Of a stretch of DNA of 64,000 nt, positions 35,577 through 43,202 are shown piece by piece; position 1 is the stretch's first letter, and the number at the start of each line of letters is the position of its first letter. The translations under genes and the position numbers were made by a program. The stretch comes from Nesterenkonia halotolerans (lineage in GTDB: Bacteria; Actinomycetota; Actinomycetes; Actinomycetales; Micrococcaceae): positions 1,550,001 through 1,614,000 of the forward strand of contig NZ_JADBEE010000001.1 of assembly GCF_014874065.1 (NCBI RefSeq), given 5' to 3'. A model generated the notes under the pieces. That model was not told where the DNA came from. It saw only the letters and a list, made by a program, of their open reading frames with translations, and did not search any database.

Positions 35577-36986
35577 TCAGCCCTTGCGGCGGAGCTGGAA
35601 CTGCGCGCCGTGGTGGTCTTCGGGAAGGTGATCGCCTGCGCCGAAAAGCTTGTTGCGCAGCGTGCCCGGGGCGTACTCGGTCTTGTACCGACCGAGCCGC
35701 TGCAGCTCGGGCACCACATGCTCCACCACATCCTCGAAGGTCCCGGGAGTGATGTGGTAGGCGAGGTTGAACCCGTCCACGTCGGTCTCCTCCTGCCACT
35801 CGATCAGCTGCTGCGCCGCGCTCGGACCGTCGCCGATGATGACGGGGCCGAAGCCGCCGACGCCGACCCACTCGGCCAGCTGCCGGACGGTCCAGACCTC
35901 GTCCTCCCGCCCTGAGGCCTTCTGGAAGGTCTCCACGGTGGACTGGATGGCGTTGGACTTCACGTCGCCGATGGGCTGGTCCAGGTCGAACTGGCTCAGG
36001 TCGATGCCCATCCAGCCCGACATCAGCACCAGTCCGCCCTCGGCGTCGATGTACTGGGTGAGATCGTCGTACTTGGCCTGGGCGGCGTCGTTGTCCGGTC
36101 CGGTGACGATGGTCTGCATCGCGAAGATGCGCACCGAGTAGGGGTCCCGTCCGGCGTCGGCCACGGACTGGCGGATCTTGGCCACCGAGGCCTTGGCCAG
36201 CTCCTTGGTGGGTGGATTGATGAACATCGCCTCGGCATGCTTGCCGGCGAAGGCGCGGCCTCGGGTGGACGCCCCGGCCTGGTAGATCACGGGGGTCCGC
36301 TGCGGGGAAGGCTCCACCACTCCGATGCCGGGGGTCTTGAAGAACTCGCCGTGGTGTTCGATTCGATGCACCTTCTCCGGATCCGTGAACACCCCCGACG
36401 CCTTATCGGCCACCACCGCGTCATCCTCCCAGGAGCCCTCGAGCAGCTTGTAGACGACTTCGAGGTACTCGTCCGCATGGTCGTAGCGGCGGTCGTGCTC
36501 CATCTGGTCATCCTGGCCCATGTTCTGCGCAGCCGAGGGCAGATAACCGGTCACCACGTTCCAGCCGACGCGTCCACCGGTCAGGTGATCCAAGGTGCCG
36601 AGCCGGCGGGAGAATGGGTAGGGATGCTCGTAGGCGGTGCCGGCGGTGATGCCGAAGCCCAGGTTCTTGGTGACGGCGGCCATTGCGGAGACCAGCAGGA
36701 ACGGGTCCTGCAAGGGGATCTGCGCCCCCGAGCGCAAGGCTGCATCGGGGTTTGAGCCGAACACGTCGTAGGGGCCCAGCACGTCAGCGATGAACAGCCC
36801 ATCGAAGAGGCCCCGCTCGAGGATCTGCGCAACCTCGGTCCAGTAGCCGATGGTGTTGTACTCCCGGGCGCGGTCATCCGGGTGGCGCCAGAGCCCCGGA
36901 GACTGGTGGACCACGCAGTTCATGTCGAACGCGTTGAAGAGGATCTCGCGCTTACCGGCCTCGGTGGTGGGGTAGGTCATTCTCAT
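35577..36986 (-). CDS. FMN-dependent monooxygenase, NtaA/SnaA/DszA family
   Basis: A 469-residue luciferase-like enzyme that uses reduced FMN from a separate reductase. Marks of the family are FDMNCVVHQSPGLWRHPDD, GLFDGLFIADVLGPYDVF, VTKNLGFGITAGTAYEHPYPFSRRLGTLDHLTGGRVGWNVVTG (read in pieces) and QAGASTRGRAFA. Members cleave C-N or C-S bonds in nitrilotriacetate, pristinamycin precursors or dibenzothiophene sulfone. The S-box upstream and the DszC-like partner point to an organosulfur substrate. AAGGAG lies 7 nt before the ATG. It is second in the minus-strand operon. Confidence 0.85.
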   Translation of the reverse strand: MRMTYPTTEAGKREILFNAFDMNCVVHQSPGLWRHPDDRAREYNTIGYWTEVAQILERGLFDGLFIADVLGPYDVFGSNPDAALRSGAQIPLQDPFLLVSAMAAVTKNLGFGITAGTAYEHPYPFSRRLGTLDHLTGGRVGWNVVTGYLPSAAQNMGQDDQMEHDRRYDHADEYLEVVYKLLEGSWEDDAVVADKASGVFTDPEKVHRIEHHGEFFKTPGIGVVEPSPQRTPVIYQAGASTRGRAFAGKHAEAMFINPPTKELAKASVAKIRQSVADAGRDPYSVRIFAMQTIVTGPDNDAAQAKYDDLTQYIDAEGGLVLMSGWMGIDLSQFDLDQPIGDVKSNAIQSTVETFQKASGREDEVWTVRQLAEWVGVGGFGPVIIGDGPSAAQQLIEWQEETDVDGFNLAYHITPGTFEDVVEHVVPELQRLGRYKTEYAPGTLRNKLFGAGDHLPEDHHGAQFQLRRKG

Positions 36987-37071
36987 GCTCCTTCAGAATC
37001 GGATCGAGCAGAACTGCATCCAACGGAATCGGATCCAGCTGTGGAAAGTCTGGGCGCCGCCGTGGGCAGTG

Positions 37072-38286
37072 TCAGACGAGCTGGGTGACGGCCGGGAGGT
37101 CTGGCTCGCCCACGCTCCACAGCCGCACCGGTTCGGTGCCGTTGACGCGGTGATCTCCGGCTATCCGGGCCTTGTACACCCAAGGGTTGTGGCTGGTGAC
37201 CGTGCGGGCGTTGCGCCAATGACGGTCGAGACCGCGAGTCTGGCTGACTCCCGAGGCGCCGAGCACGTCGAAGATGCGCGTGACAGCTTCCAGCGCCGGT
37301 CGGTGCAGAGCCACCTGGGCGCGTCCAGTGGAGAGTTCGGCGGCGTTGGCGGCAGCGATCGCCTCCTCCGGCCCGGCAGTGCGCGCGGCGAAAGCGGCAT
37401 CAAGATAGGTGGCCGTGTGGAGCACCTGTGCCCTGGCCAGCGCCGCAGCCGCATCCACCTCACCGATCACCTGGAGCAGCTGGGGGTCCGTGCGGGGTGT
37501 GCGAGTGTTGGCGTGGGTATAGGTGCGGGGACGCTCGTGCAGCAGTGCGGCCGCGTCTCGCGCTGCGGCTTCGACGATCCCGGCCAGGACGATCAGCAGG
37601 ATGTGCTGGTACAGGGCCGTCTGGTAGGGGAAGCGGTCCGTGAGTCCACGCAGCTCCGAGGTCTGCACCGCGGCATCGGAGAGCCGTGCGGTCCCTGAAC
37701 CTGTAGTGCGCTGACCGAATCCATCCCAGTCATCCTCGATCTGGACACCGGGCTGGTCCCGACGAACCAGCACCGCAAGCTCATTGTCGTCGGCGTCCCG
37801 AGCTGTGACATCGAGCCAGTCCGCGAAGATCGCCCCGGTGGTGTAGTACTTCACTCCGTTGACCACCGGTCCTGTGGAAGTCTCGCTGACCAGCGTCCCT
37901 GAACGGTGAAATCCGCCCTTGCCAGGTTCGGTCCACGCATTGCCCACCAGCTCACCGGCGGCGAGACGCGCCAGCCAGCCCTGCACAGGCTCTTCCCCCG
38001 CCGGGCGCCAGAGCAGGTCCTCCTCCACCGCGAAGTGCCCGCGCAGCACCTGGGGAAGATTGCTGTCCTGCGCCGCGAGCTCCAGGAGCACCACACTGGT
38101 CTGCACCCAGTCCAGCCCGCTGCCCCCGGAGGACAACGGAAGTCGGAGCCGACCGATGCCGGCGTCGGCGAGGGTGCGCACCTGTTCACGGGCCAGTTCC
38201 CTATGGCGTTCACGATCCAGGGCAGAGAGCCCGGCGCGCTCCACAGCGTCTCGAAGCTCAGCAGAGACAGGCAGATGTATGTTCAT
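37072..38286 (-). CDS. Acyl-CoA dehydrogenase-like flavin monooxygenase (DszC/SfnB type)
   Basis: A 404-residue protein of acyl-CoA dehydrogenase fold, start MNIHLPVSAELRD. N-terminal helices carry RLRLPLSSGGSGLDW, the middle beta domain has GNAWTEPG and NGVKYYTTGAIFADWLDV, and the C-terminal bundle has RNARTVTSHNPWVYK. The Ser/Thr-rich flavin region and lack of the catalytic Glu context place it with DszC, SfnB and related FMNH2-dependent oxygenases acting on sulfur compounds, not with beta-oxidation enzymes. GGAGGAAAG precedes the ATG at 38286 and is also the end of an S-box riboswitch. The DszA-like enzyme follows 85 nt later. Confidence 0.83.
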   Translation of the reverse strand: MNIHLPVSAELRDAVERAGLSALDRERHRELAREQVRTLADAGIGRLRLPLSSGGSGLDWVQTSVVLLELAAQDSNLPQVLRGHFAVEEDLLWRPAGEEPVQGWLARLAAGELVGNAWTEPGKGGFHRSGTLVSETSTGPVVNGVKYYTTGAIFADWLDVTARDADDNELAVLVRRDQPGVQIEDDWDGFGQRTTGSGTARLSDAAVQTSELRGLTDRFPYQTALYQHILLIVLAGIVEAAARDAAALLHERPRTYTHANTRTPRTDPQLLQVIGEVDAAAALARAQVLHTATYLDAAFAARTAGPEEAIAAANAAELSTGRAQVALHRPALEAVTRIFDVLGASGVSQTRGLDRHWRNARTVTSHNPWVYKARIAGDHRVNGTEPVRLWSVGEPDLPAVTQLV

Positions 38287-38294
38287 ACTTTCCT

Positions 38295-38375
38295 CCATCG
38301 ATTCTGGCGGTAGCACCCGGCAATCCCGGGTTGCTGCGACGTCGACGGGCCAGATCCCTCAGTCGCTCTGGATGG
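38295..38375 (-). promoter_or_regulatory. SAM riboswitch (S-box), copy 2
   Basis: Read on the minus strand: CCATC (38375-38371), GAGCGACTGAGGGATCTGG, GACGTCGCAGCAACC, a short CCGGG/CCCGG-type hairpin, GGTGCTACCGCCAGAATC and GATGG (38299-38295). GATGG overlaps GGAGG, the ribosome site of the DszC-like gene. The aptamer is compact (81 nt) and lacks the long P3 extension of copy 1. Confidence 0.87.
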
Positions 38376-38386
38376 TGATGGGCTCA

Positions 38387-38417
38387 AATATAGAGGACAA
38401 GCATGCTGTTTCGTCAA
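38387..38417 (-). promoter_or_regulatory. Promoter of sulfone-monooxygenase operon
   Basis: Minus strand: TTGACG (38417-38412) and TATATT (38392-38387) with 19-bp spacing, or CTATAT with 18 bp. The start point would fall just before the S-box. It is back to back with the plus-strand promoter at 38525-38554. Confidence 0.6.
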
Positions 38418-38524
38418 ATGGTCATGACTTCACATGTCGTCGTGTGTTCATTCACGGACCTGAACACACTAGGTTGCCGGGAGGCTCCGGACGTCATACG
38501 GCGTCTCACAGTGCGAACAAATCT

Positions 38525-38554
38525 TGCTGCTCCACGGTGCGAGCCCGTAGCTTT
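38525..38554 (+). promoter_or_regulatory. Promoter of flavin reductase-metY operon
   Basis: TTGCTG (38525-38530), 18-bp spacer, TAGCTT (38549-38554), with transcription expected a few nt before the S-box aptamer at 38566. Confidence 0.5.
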
Positions 38555-38565
38555 GAACCTGTAGC

Positions 38566-38646
38566 CATCCCGAGCGGCTGAGAGATCTGGCTCAGAGACG
38601 CCGCAGCAACCCGGATATGCCGGGTGCTAACGCCAGGACCGATGGA
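38566..38646 (+). promoter_or_regulatory. SAM riboswitch (S-box), copy 3
   Basis: CCATC, GAGCGGCTGAGAGATCTGG, GACGCCGCAGCAACC, a short P3 hairpin CCCGG/CCGGG, GGTGCTAACGCCAGGACC and GATGG. GATGG overlaps GGAG, the ribosome site for the flavin reductase ATG at 38657. Same compact form as copy 2. Confidence 0.88.
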
Positions 38647-38656
38647 GTTGATCAAT

Positions 38657-39187
38657 ATGTCTGTCCCTGCTCGTACTCTCGAAGATCCTGCAGCCGCATC
38701 TCGCGTGGACTCTTTTGCGCTGCGCCATGCCCTCGCTCAGTTCCCGCAAGGCGTGGTCGCGGTTGGCGCGGAGGTCGACGGCTCCCCCGAGGCGATCATC
38801 GCGTCCACCTTCACGGTGGGAGTCTCCCTGGAGCCGCCGTTGGTCACCCTCGCGGTGCAGCACGATTCCTCCACCTGGCCCAAACTCGAGCGCAGCGGCA
38901 GTGAGCTGGGTATCTCGGTGCTGGGCCGGGATCAGAACGGGCTCTGCCGGCAGATCGCCTCGAAGGACCGCGCGAACCGCTTCACCGGGGTGGAGTACCA
39001 GCTCCACGGTTCCGCCCTGCTGCTCGAAGGCGTGCCGATGTGGCTGCGCACCCGTATCTACGACCAGGTCAGGGCCGGTGACCACGACATCATCGTGCTG
39101 GAGATCCTGGATCTGGGATTCACCGAGGACGCCGCCGGTCTGGTCTTCCACCAGCACGAGTTCAAGACCCTGACCCCCCTGAGCTGA
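38657..39187 (+). CDS. Flavin reductase family protein
   Basis: A 176-residue FMN-binding flavin:NAD(P)H reductase. Typical blocks are LRHALAQFPQGVVAV, the STFTVGVSLEPPLVTLAV flavin loop, LGISVLGRDQ and the C-terminal GDHDIIVLEI plus H in VFHQHEF. It would supply FMNH2 to the two monooxygenases encoded divergently 370 bp away. The ATG at 38657 (MSVPARTL) with GGAG 9 nt upstream is preferred to an ATG at 38642, which lies in the riboswitch. Confidence 0.86.
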   Translation: MSVPARTLEDPAAASRVDSFALRHALAQFPQGVVAVGAEVDGSPEAIIASTFTVGVSLEPPLVTLAVQHDSSTWPKLERSGSELGISVLGRDQNGLCRQIASKDRANRFTGVEYQLHGSALLLEGVPMWLRTRIYDQVRAGDHDIIVLEILDLGFTEDAAGLVFHQHEFKTLTPLS

Positions 39188-39204
39188 CCCTGAAGGACCC
39201 CTCG

Positions 39205-41310
39205 TTGACCACCTCGCGCTCCCCTGCCCTGGACACAGCCGCGCCCTCTTCGACGGCGCAGCGCGCTGTGTTCCCCGCAGACCCGCTGGTCGCAGATGTC
39301 CACAGCTGGGCCGACCCGACTGACGAGGACCAGCGCCTGGCGTTCTGGTCCGAGGCCGCCACCCTGCTCGACTGGGCCACACCGTGGGAGAACACCCACA
39401 CCTGGACTCCGCCCGACCCGACCACCAAGCGCGGCCCGAGGATCGGCTGGTACGAGGGTGGGACGCTCAACGCGGCCGTGAACTGCGTGGATCGCCACAT
39501 CGCCGCCGGGCGCGGCGAGACGATCGCGCTGCACTTCGAGGGCGAGCCCGGTGACCGCGAGGATGTCAGCTACGCCGAGCTGGGCCGCCGGGTCAATCAG
39601 GCGGCCAATGCGCTGACCGCCATGGGCATCACTCGTGGCGACCGTGTGGTCATCTACCTGCCGGTGCTGGTGGAAACCATCGTGATCACGCTGGCCTGCG
39701 CCCGGCTCGGTGCGGTGCACTCGCTGGTCTTCGGAGGCTTCTCCGCCGAGGCGCTGAAGTTCCGCGTGGAGGACACCGGGGCGAAGCTGCTGGTCACCAC
39801 GGATGGTCAGTTCCGCCGCGGCAAGGCAGTCCCGGTGAAGGCCAATGCCGACGCCGCCGTGGCCGAGGCGACCACCGAGCACGGCGGGAACCTTGAGCAC
39901 GTCCTGGTCATCAACCGCACCGACTCCCCCATCGAGTGGACGCCTGGGCGTGACCTCTGGTGGCACGAGGTGGTGGAGACTGCCTCCACCGAGCATGCCC
40001 CGGAGTTCTTCGAGGCCGAGACCGAGCTGTTCATCATGTACACCTCCGGGACCACCGGCAAGCCCAAGGGATTGGTCCACACCACCGGCGGCTACCTGAC
40101 CGGAGCGCTCTACACCTACCTGCGGCTCTTCGCCCATCCGGATCCGGCCCGGCGCACCCATGACGTCCACTGGTGCACGGCTGACCTGGCCTGGGTGACC
40201 GCACACACCTATGAGATCTACGGTCCGCTGGCCGCTGGCGCCACCCAGGTGATATTCGAGGGGACGCCGAACACTCCGCACGAAGGACGCCACTTTGAGA
40301 TCATCGAACGGCACAGGGTGACCACCTACTACACCGCTCCGACCCTGGTGCGCTCACTGATGGGATGGTTCCCCGAGGGCGTTCCGGCGCAGTACGACCT
40401 CTCCTCGATCCGGCTCGCCGGCACCGTGGGCGAGGCCGTCAACCCCGAGGCCTGGCACTGGATCCGCCGCGAGATCGGCAGAAACACCACCGACGACGCC
40501 GGAAGACCCGCACTTCCCATGGTGGACACCTGGTGGCAGTCCGAATCCGGCTCCACGGTGCTCTCCCCGCGTCCGGAGGACGCGCAGCTCAAGCCCGGCG
40601 CGGCCAGCCGCGAGTTGCCGGGCTGGGGCGCAGCCGTCGTCGATGATGCCGGCCGAACCGTCCCCCACGGAACCCAGGGAAATATCGTGCTCACCCATAC
40701 CGGCCCGTCGATGGCGCGCACGGTCTGGGGCAATCCCGAACGCTATTTCACCTCCTATTGGGAGAAATACGCTGATCAGGGTTGGTTCCTCGCGGGCGAC
40801 GGCGCACGGAAGGATGAGGACGGAGACCTCTGGATCCTGGGCCGGATCGATGATGTCATCAACATCTCCGGGCACCGGCTCTCCACGATCGAGATCGAAT
40901 CTGCGCTGATCTCCCACCCCGATGTGGTCGAGGCCGGGGTCTGCCCGGTCTTTGATGAGATGACCGGGCATGCCGCCGTCGCCTTCACCGTGCTGACCAC
41001 TGCGGCCCGCGAGCGCCTGGAAGCCGCTGGTGGAGCCGGAAGCGCGGCAGAGCGTGAGCTGCTCGGCGCCCTGCGCAGCCATGTGGGCGAGGTGATCGGT
41101 CCGGTGGCAAAGCCGCGCAGCGTGATCCCGGTGCCAGAGGTGCCCAAGACCCGTTCCGGGAAGATCATGCGCCGGCTGCTGACCCAGCTGCATGACGGTG
41201 AGACCCTCGGGGACACCACAAGCCTGCAGAATGAACCCTGTGTTCCAAAAATTGAAGAGATCTGCCAACGGCGCGGGACCGCGCCGAGAAAAGAAGAGGT
41301 AGCTCCATGA
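39205..41310 (+). CDS. Acetyl-CoA synthetase-like AMP-forming ligase
   Basis: A 701-residue adenylate-forming enzyme. Motifs: YTSGTTGKPKGLVHTTGGY (P-loop), VHWCTADLAWVTAHTYEIYGPLAAGAT, VDTWWQSESG, GRIDDVINISGHRLSTIEIE and the Lys of PKTRSGKIMRRLL near the end. WWQSESG in place of the WWQTETG form of classical Acs is a small change in the acyl pocket region, so acetate or propionate are both possible. The start is TTG 39205 with GAAGGA 7 nt upstream. It sits between a flavin reductase and metY and overlaps metY by 4 nt, an unusual place for Acs. Confidence 0.85.
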   Translation: MTTSRSPALDTAAPSSTAQRAVFPADPLVADVHSWADPTDEDQRLAFWSEAATLLDWATPWENTHTWTPPDPTTKRGPRIGWYEGGTLNAAVNCVDRHIAAGRGETIALHFEGEPGDREDVSYAELGRRVNQAANALTAMGITRGDRVVIYLPVLVETIVITLACARLGAVHSLVFGGFSAEALKFRVEDTGAKLLVTTDGQFRRGKAVPVKANADAAVAEATTEHGGNLEHVLVINRTDSPIEWTPGRDLWWHEVVETASTEHAPEFFEAETELFIMYTSGTTGKPKGLVHTTGGYLTGALYTYLRLFAHPDPARRTHDVHWCTADLAWVTAHTYEIYGPLAAGATQVIFEGTPNTPHEGRHFEIIERHRVTTYYTAPTLVRSLMGWFPEGVPAQYDLSSIRLAGTVGEAVNPEAWHWIRREIGRNTTDDAGRPALPMVDTWWQSESGSTVLSPRPEDAQLKPGAASRELPGWGAAVVDDAGRTVPHGTQGNIVLTHTGPSMARTVWGNPERYFTSYWEKYADQGWFLAGDGARKDEDGDLWILGRIDDVINISGHRLSTIEIESALISHPDVVEAGVCPVFDEMTGHAAVAFTVLTTAARERLEAAGGAGSAAERELLGALRSHVGEVIGPVAKPRSVIPVPEVPKTRSGKIMRRLLTQLHDGETLGDTTSLQNEPCVPKIEEICQRRGTAPRKEEVAP

Positions 41311-42602
41311 GCGATCGCCAGTTCGGCTTCCGCACCCGCGCCCTGCACGCCGGGGCCGTCCCCGATGCCGTCTACGGTTCGCGTGCCGTGCCCATCCACC
41401 AGTCCACCTCCTTCGTCTTCAAGGACACCGCAGACGCCGCGAACCTCTTCGCGCTGCAGAAGTACGGCAACATCTACTCGCGCATCGGCAACCCCACGGT
41501 CTCCGCGCTGGAGGAACGGATCGCCTCACTCGAAGGCGGCATCGGTGCGGTGGCCACCGCCTCGGGGATGAGTGCTGAGTTCCTGGTCTTCGCGGCACTG
41601 TGCGGCTCCGGGGATCACATCGTGGCCAGCTCCAAGCTCTACGGCGGCACCATCACCCAGCTCGATGTCACGCTGCGGCGGTTCGGGATCGAGACCACCT
41701 TTGTGGACTCGCTGGAGCCCACAGACTATGAGGCCGCGATGCAGGAGAACACCAAGGTGGTCTATACCGAGGTGGTCGCGAACCCCAGCTCGGACATCGC
41801 TGACCTGCGCGGACTCTCCGAGGTCGCACATCAGCACGGCGTGCCGCTGGTGGTGGACTCCACGCTGACCACCCCATACCTGATCCGCCCCTTCGAATAC
41901 GGCGCGGACATCGTGATCCACTCCGTCACCAAGTTCATGGGTGGTCACGGCACCACCCTGGGCGGGGTCATCGTGGAATCCGGTGAGTTCCCCTGGGACA
42001 ACGGGAACTTCCCCGCGATGACCGAACCCGTGGCCTCCTACGGCGGACTCTCCTGGTGGGGCAACTTCGGCGAATACGGCTTCCTCACCAAGCTGCGCGC
42101 CGAGCAGCTGCGAGACATCGGACCCTCCCTCGGCCCGCAGGCGGCGTTCAACCTGATCCAGGGCATCGAGACCCTGCCCCAGCGGATCGACGAGCACGTG
42201 GCCAACGCCCAGAAGGTGGCGGAATGGCTCGAAGCCGATGAGCGCGTGGACTACGTGAACTACGCGGGTCTGCCCTCCCATGCAGATCATGACCGCGCCA
42301 AGGAGATGCTGCCCAAGGGCGTGGGCTCGGTCTTCAGCTTCGGCATCCGCGGCGGCCGGGAGACCGGGGCCCGCTTCATCGAGGCCCTGCAGCTCGCCAG
42401 TCACCTGGCTAATGTGGGTGATGTGCGCACCCTGATCCTGCACCCGGGATCCACCACCCACCAGCAGCTCTCCCCGGAGCAGATGAGCGCAGCCGGCATC
42501 CCGGAGGACCTGATCCGGATCTCGGTGGGCATCGAGGACGTCGATGACATCATCTGGGACCTGGACCAGGCGCTGAGCACCGCAGTCGAAGGAGACAAGT
42601 GA
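41307..42602 (+). CDS. metY: O-acetylhomoserine sulfhydrylase
   Basis: A 431-residue Cys/Met-metabolism PLP enzyme. It has YSRIGNPTVSALEERIASLEGG, ATASGMSAEF for PLP phosphate binding, LVVDSTLTTPYLIRPFEYGADIVIHSVTK with Lys209 as the Schiff-base residue, and the long insert with LSWWGNFGEYGFLTKLRAEQLRD typical of MetY (O-acetylhomoserine sulfhydrylase) rather than MetB. It would join sulfide or sulfite-derived sulfur to O-acetylhomoserine to make homocysteine. It overlaps the Acs-like gene and the CoA-binding gene. Confidence 0.92.
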   Translation: MSDRQFGFRTRALHAGAVPDAVYGSRAVPIHQSTSFVFKDTADAANLFALQKYGNIYSRIGNPTVSALEERIASLEGGIGAVATASGMSAEFLVFAALCGSGDHIVASSKLYGGTITQLDVTLRRFGIETTFVDSLEPTDYEAAMQENTKVVYTEVVANPSSDIADLRGLSEVAHQHGVPLVVDSTLTTPYLIRPFEYGADIVIHSVTKFMGGHGTTLGGVIVESGEFPWDNGNFPAMTEPVASYGGLSWWGNFGEYGFLTKLRAEQLRDIGPSLGPQAAFNLIQGIETLPQRIDEHVANAQKVAEWLEADERVDYVNYAGLPSHADHDRAKEMLPKGVGSVFSFGIRGGRETGARFIEALQLASHLANVGDVRTLILHPGSTTHQQLSPEQMSAAGIPEDLIRISVGIEDVDDIIWDLDQALSTAVEGDK

Positions 42603-43138
42603 TGAGCGAGCAGACCCTGACCAACGACGACGAGGCCACGGCCGAACATCCCCATGGCCGCTGGACCGCGCCGTCGCCCTCGCGTCGCCTGCAGCTGCTG
42701 CGCAGCGCGAAGTCCGTGGCGATCGTGGGCATGTCCGACAAGCCCGCGCGCGCCAGCTACTTCGTGGCCACCTACCTGATGAGCTCCTCGAGCTACACGG
42801 TCTACTTCGTGAACCCGCGGCTCCAAGAGGTGCTGGGCCAGCCGGTCTACGCCTCGCTGAAGGACCTTCCCGAGGTGCCGGACATCGTTGACATCTTCCG
42901 CCGCCCCGAGGATGTTCCCGCCATCGCGGAGGAGGCTGCCGAGATCGGCGCGAAGACGATCTGGGCGCAGCTCGGGATCAGCTCCGAGGAAGCCATGCAG
43001 CTTGCTCAGGACGCTGGGCTCAACGCGGTGCAGGACCGCTGCATGAAGATCGAGCACGGCCGGTTCCACGGCAACCTGCACCTCTCCGGCTTCAACACCG
43101 GGGTCATCTCGGCGAAGCGGCAGATCCTCGACGGCTGA
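42602..43138 (+). CDS. CoA-binding domain protein (YccU-like)
   Basis: A 178-residue protein with a single Rossmann CoA-binding domain: SAKSVAIVGMSDKPARASYFVATYL, YFVNPRLQEVLGQPVYASLKDLPEVPDIVDIFRRPEDVP and AKTIWAQLGISSEEA. The Cys in AVQDRCMKIEHGR is the family mark. The ATG at 42602 overlaps the metY stop; GGAG lies 7 nt upstream. YccU-like genes next to metY occur in other Actinobacteria, but the biochemical role is unknown. Confidence 0.85.
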   Translation: MSEQTLTNDDEATAEHPHGRWTAPSPSRRLQLLRSAKSVAIVGMSDKPARASYFVATYLMSSSSYTVYFVNPRLQEVLGQPVYASLKDLPEVPDIVDIFRRPEDVPAIAEEAAEIGAKTIWAQLGISSEEAMQLAQDAGLNAVQDRCMKIEHGRFHGNLHLSGFNTGVISAKRQILDG

Positions 43139-43202
43139 GTGCGGCTGCCGGGCCCGAGTCACGTTGCGCTGAACGGCGCCCGGCGCCCGGCGGCCGTCGA
43201 CC

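Noticed and set aside
39058..40314. 418-codon minus-strand frame opposite the acetyl-CoA synthetase gene
   Set aside because: No domain seen, and it is exactly antisense to conserved motifs of the synthetase.
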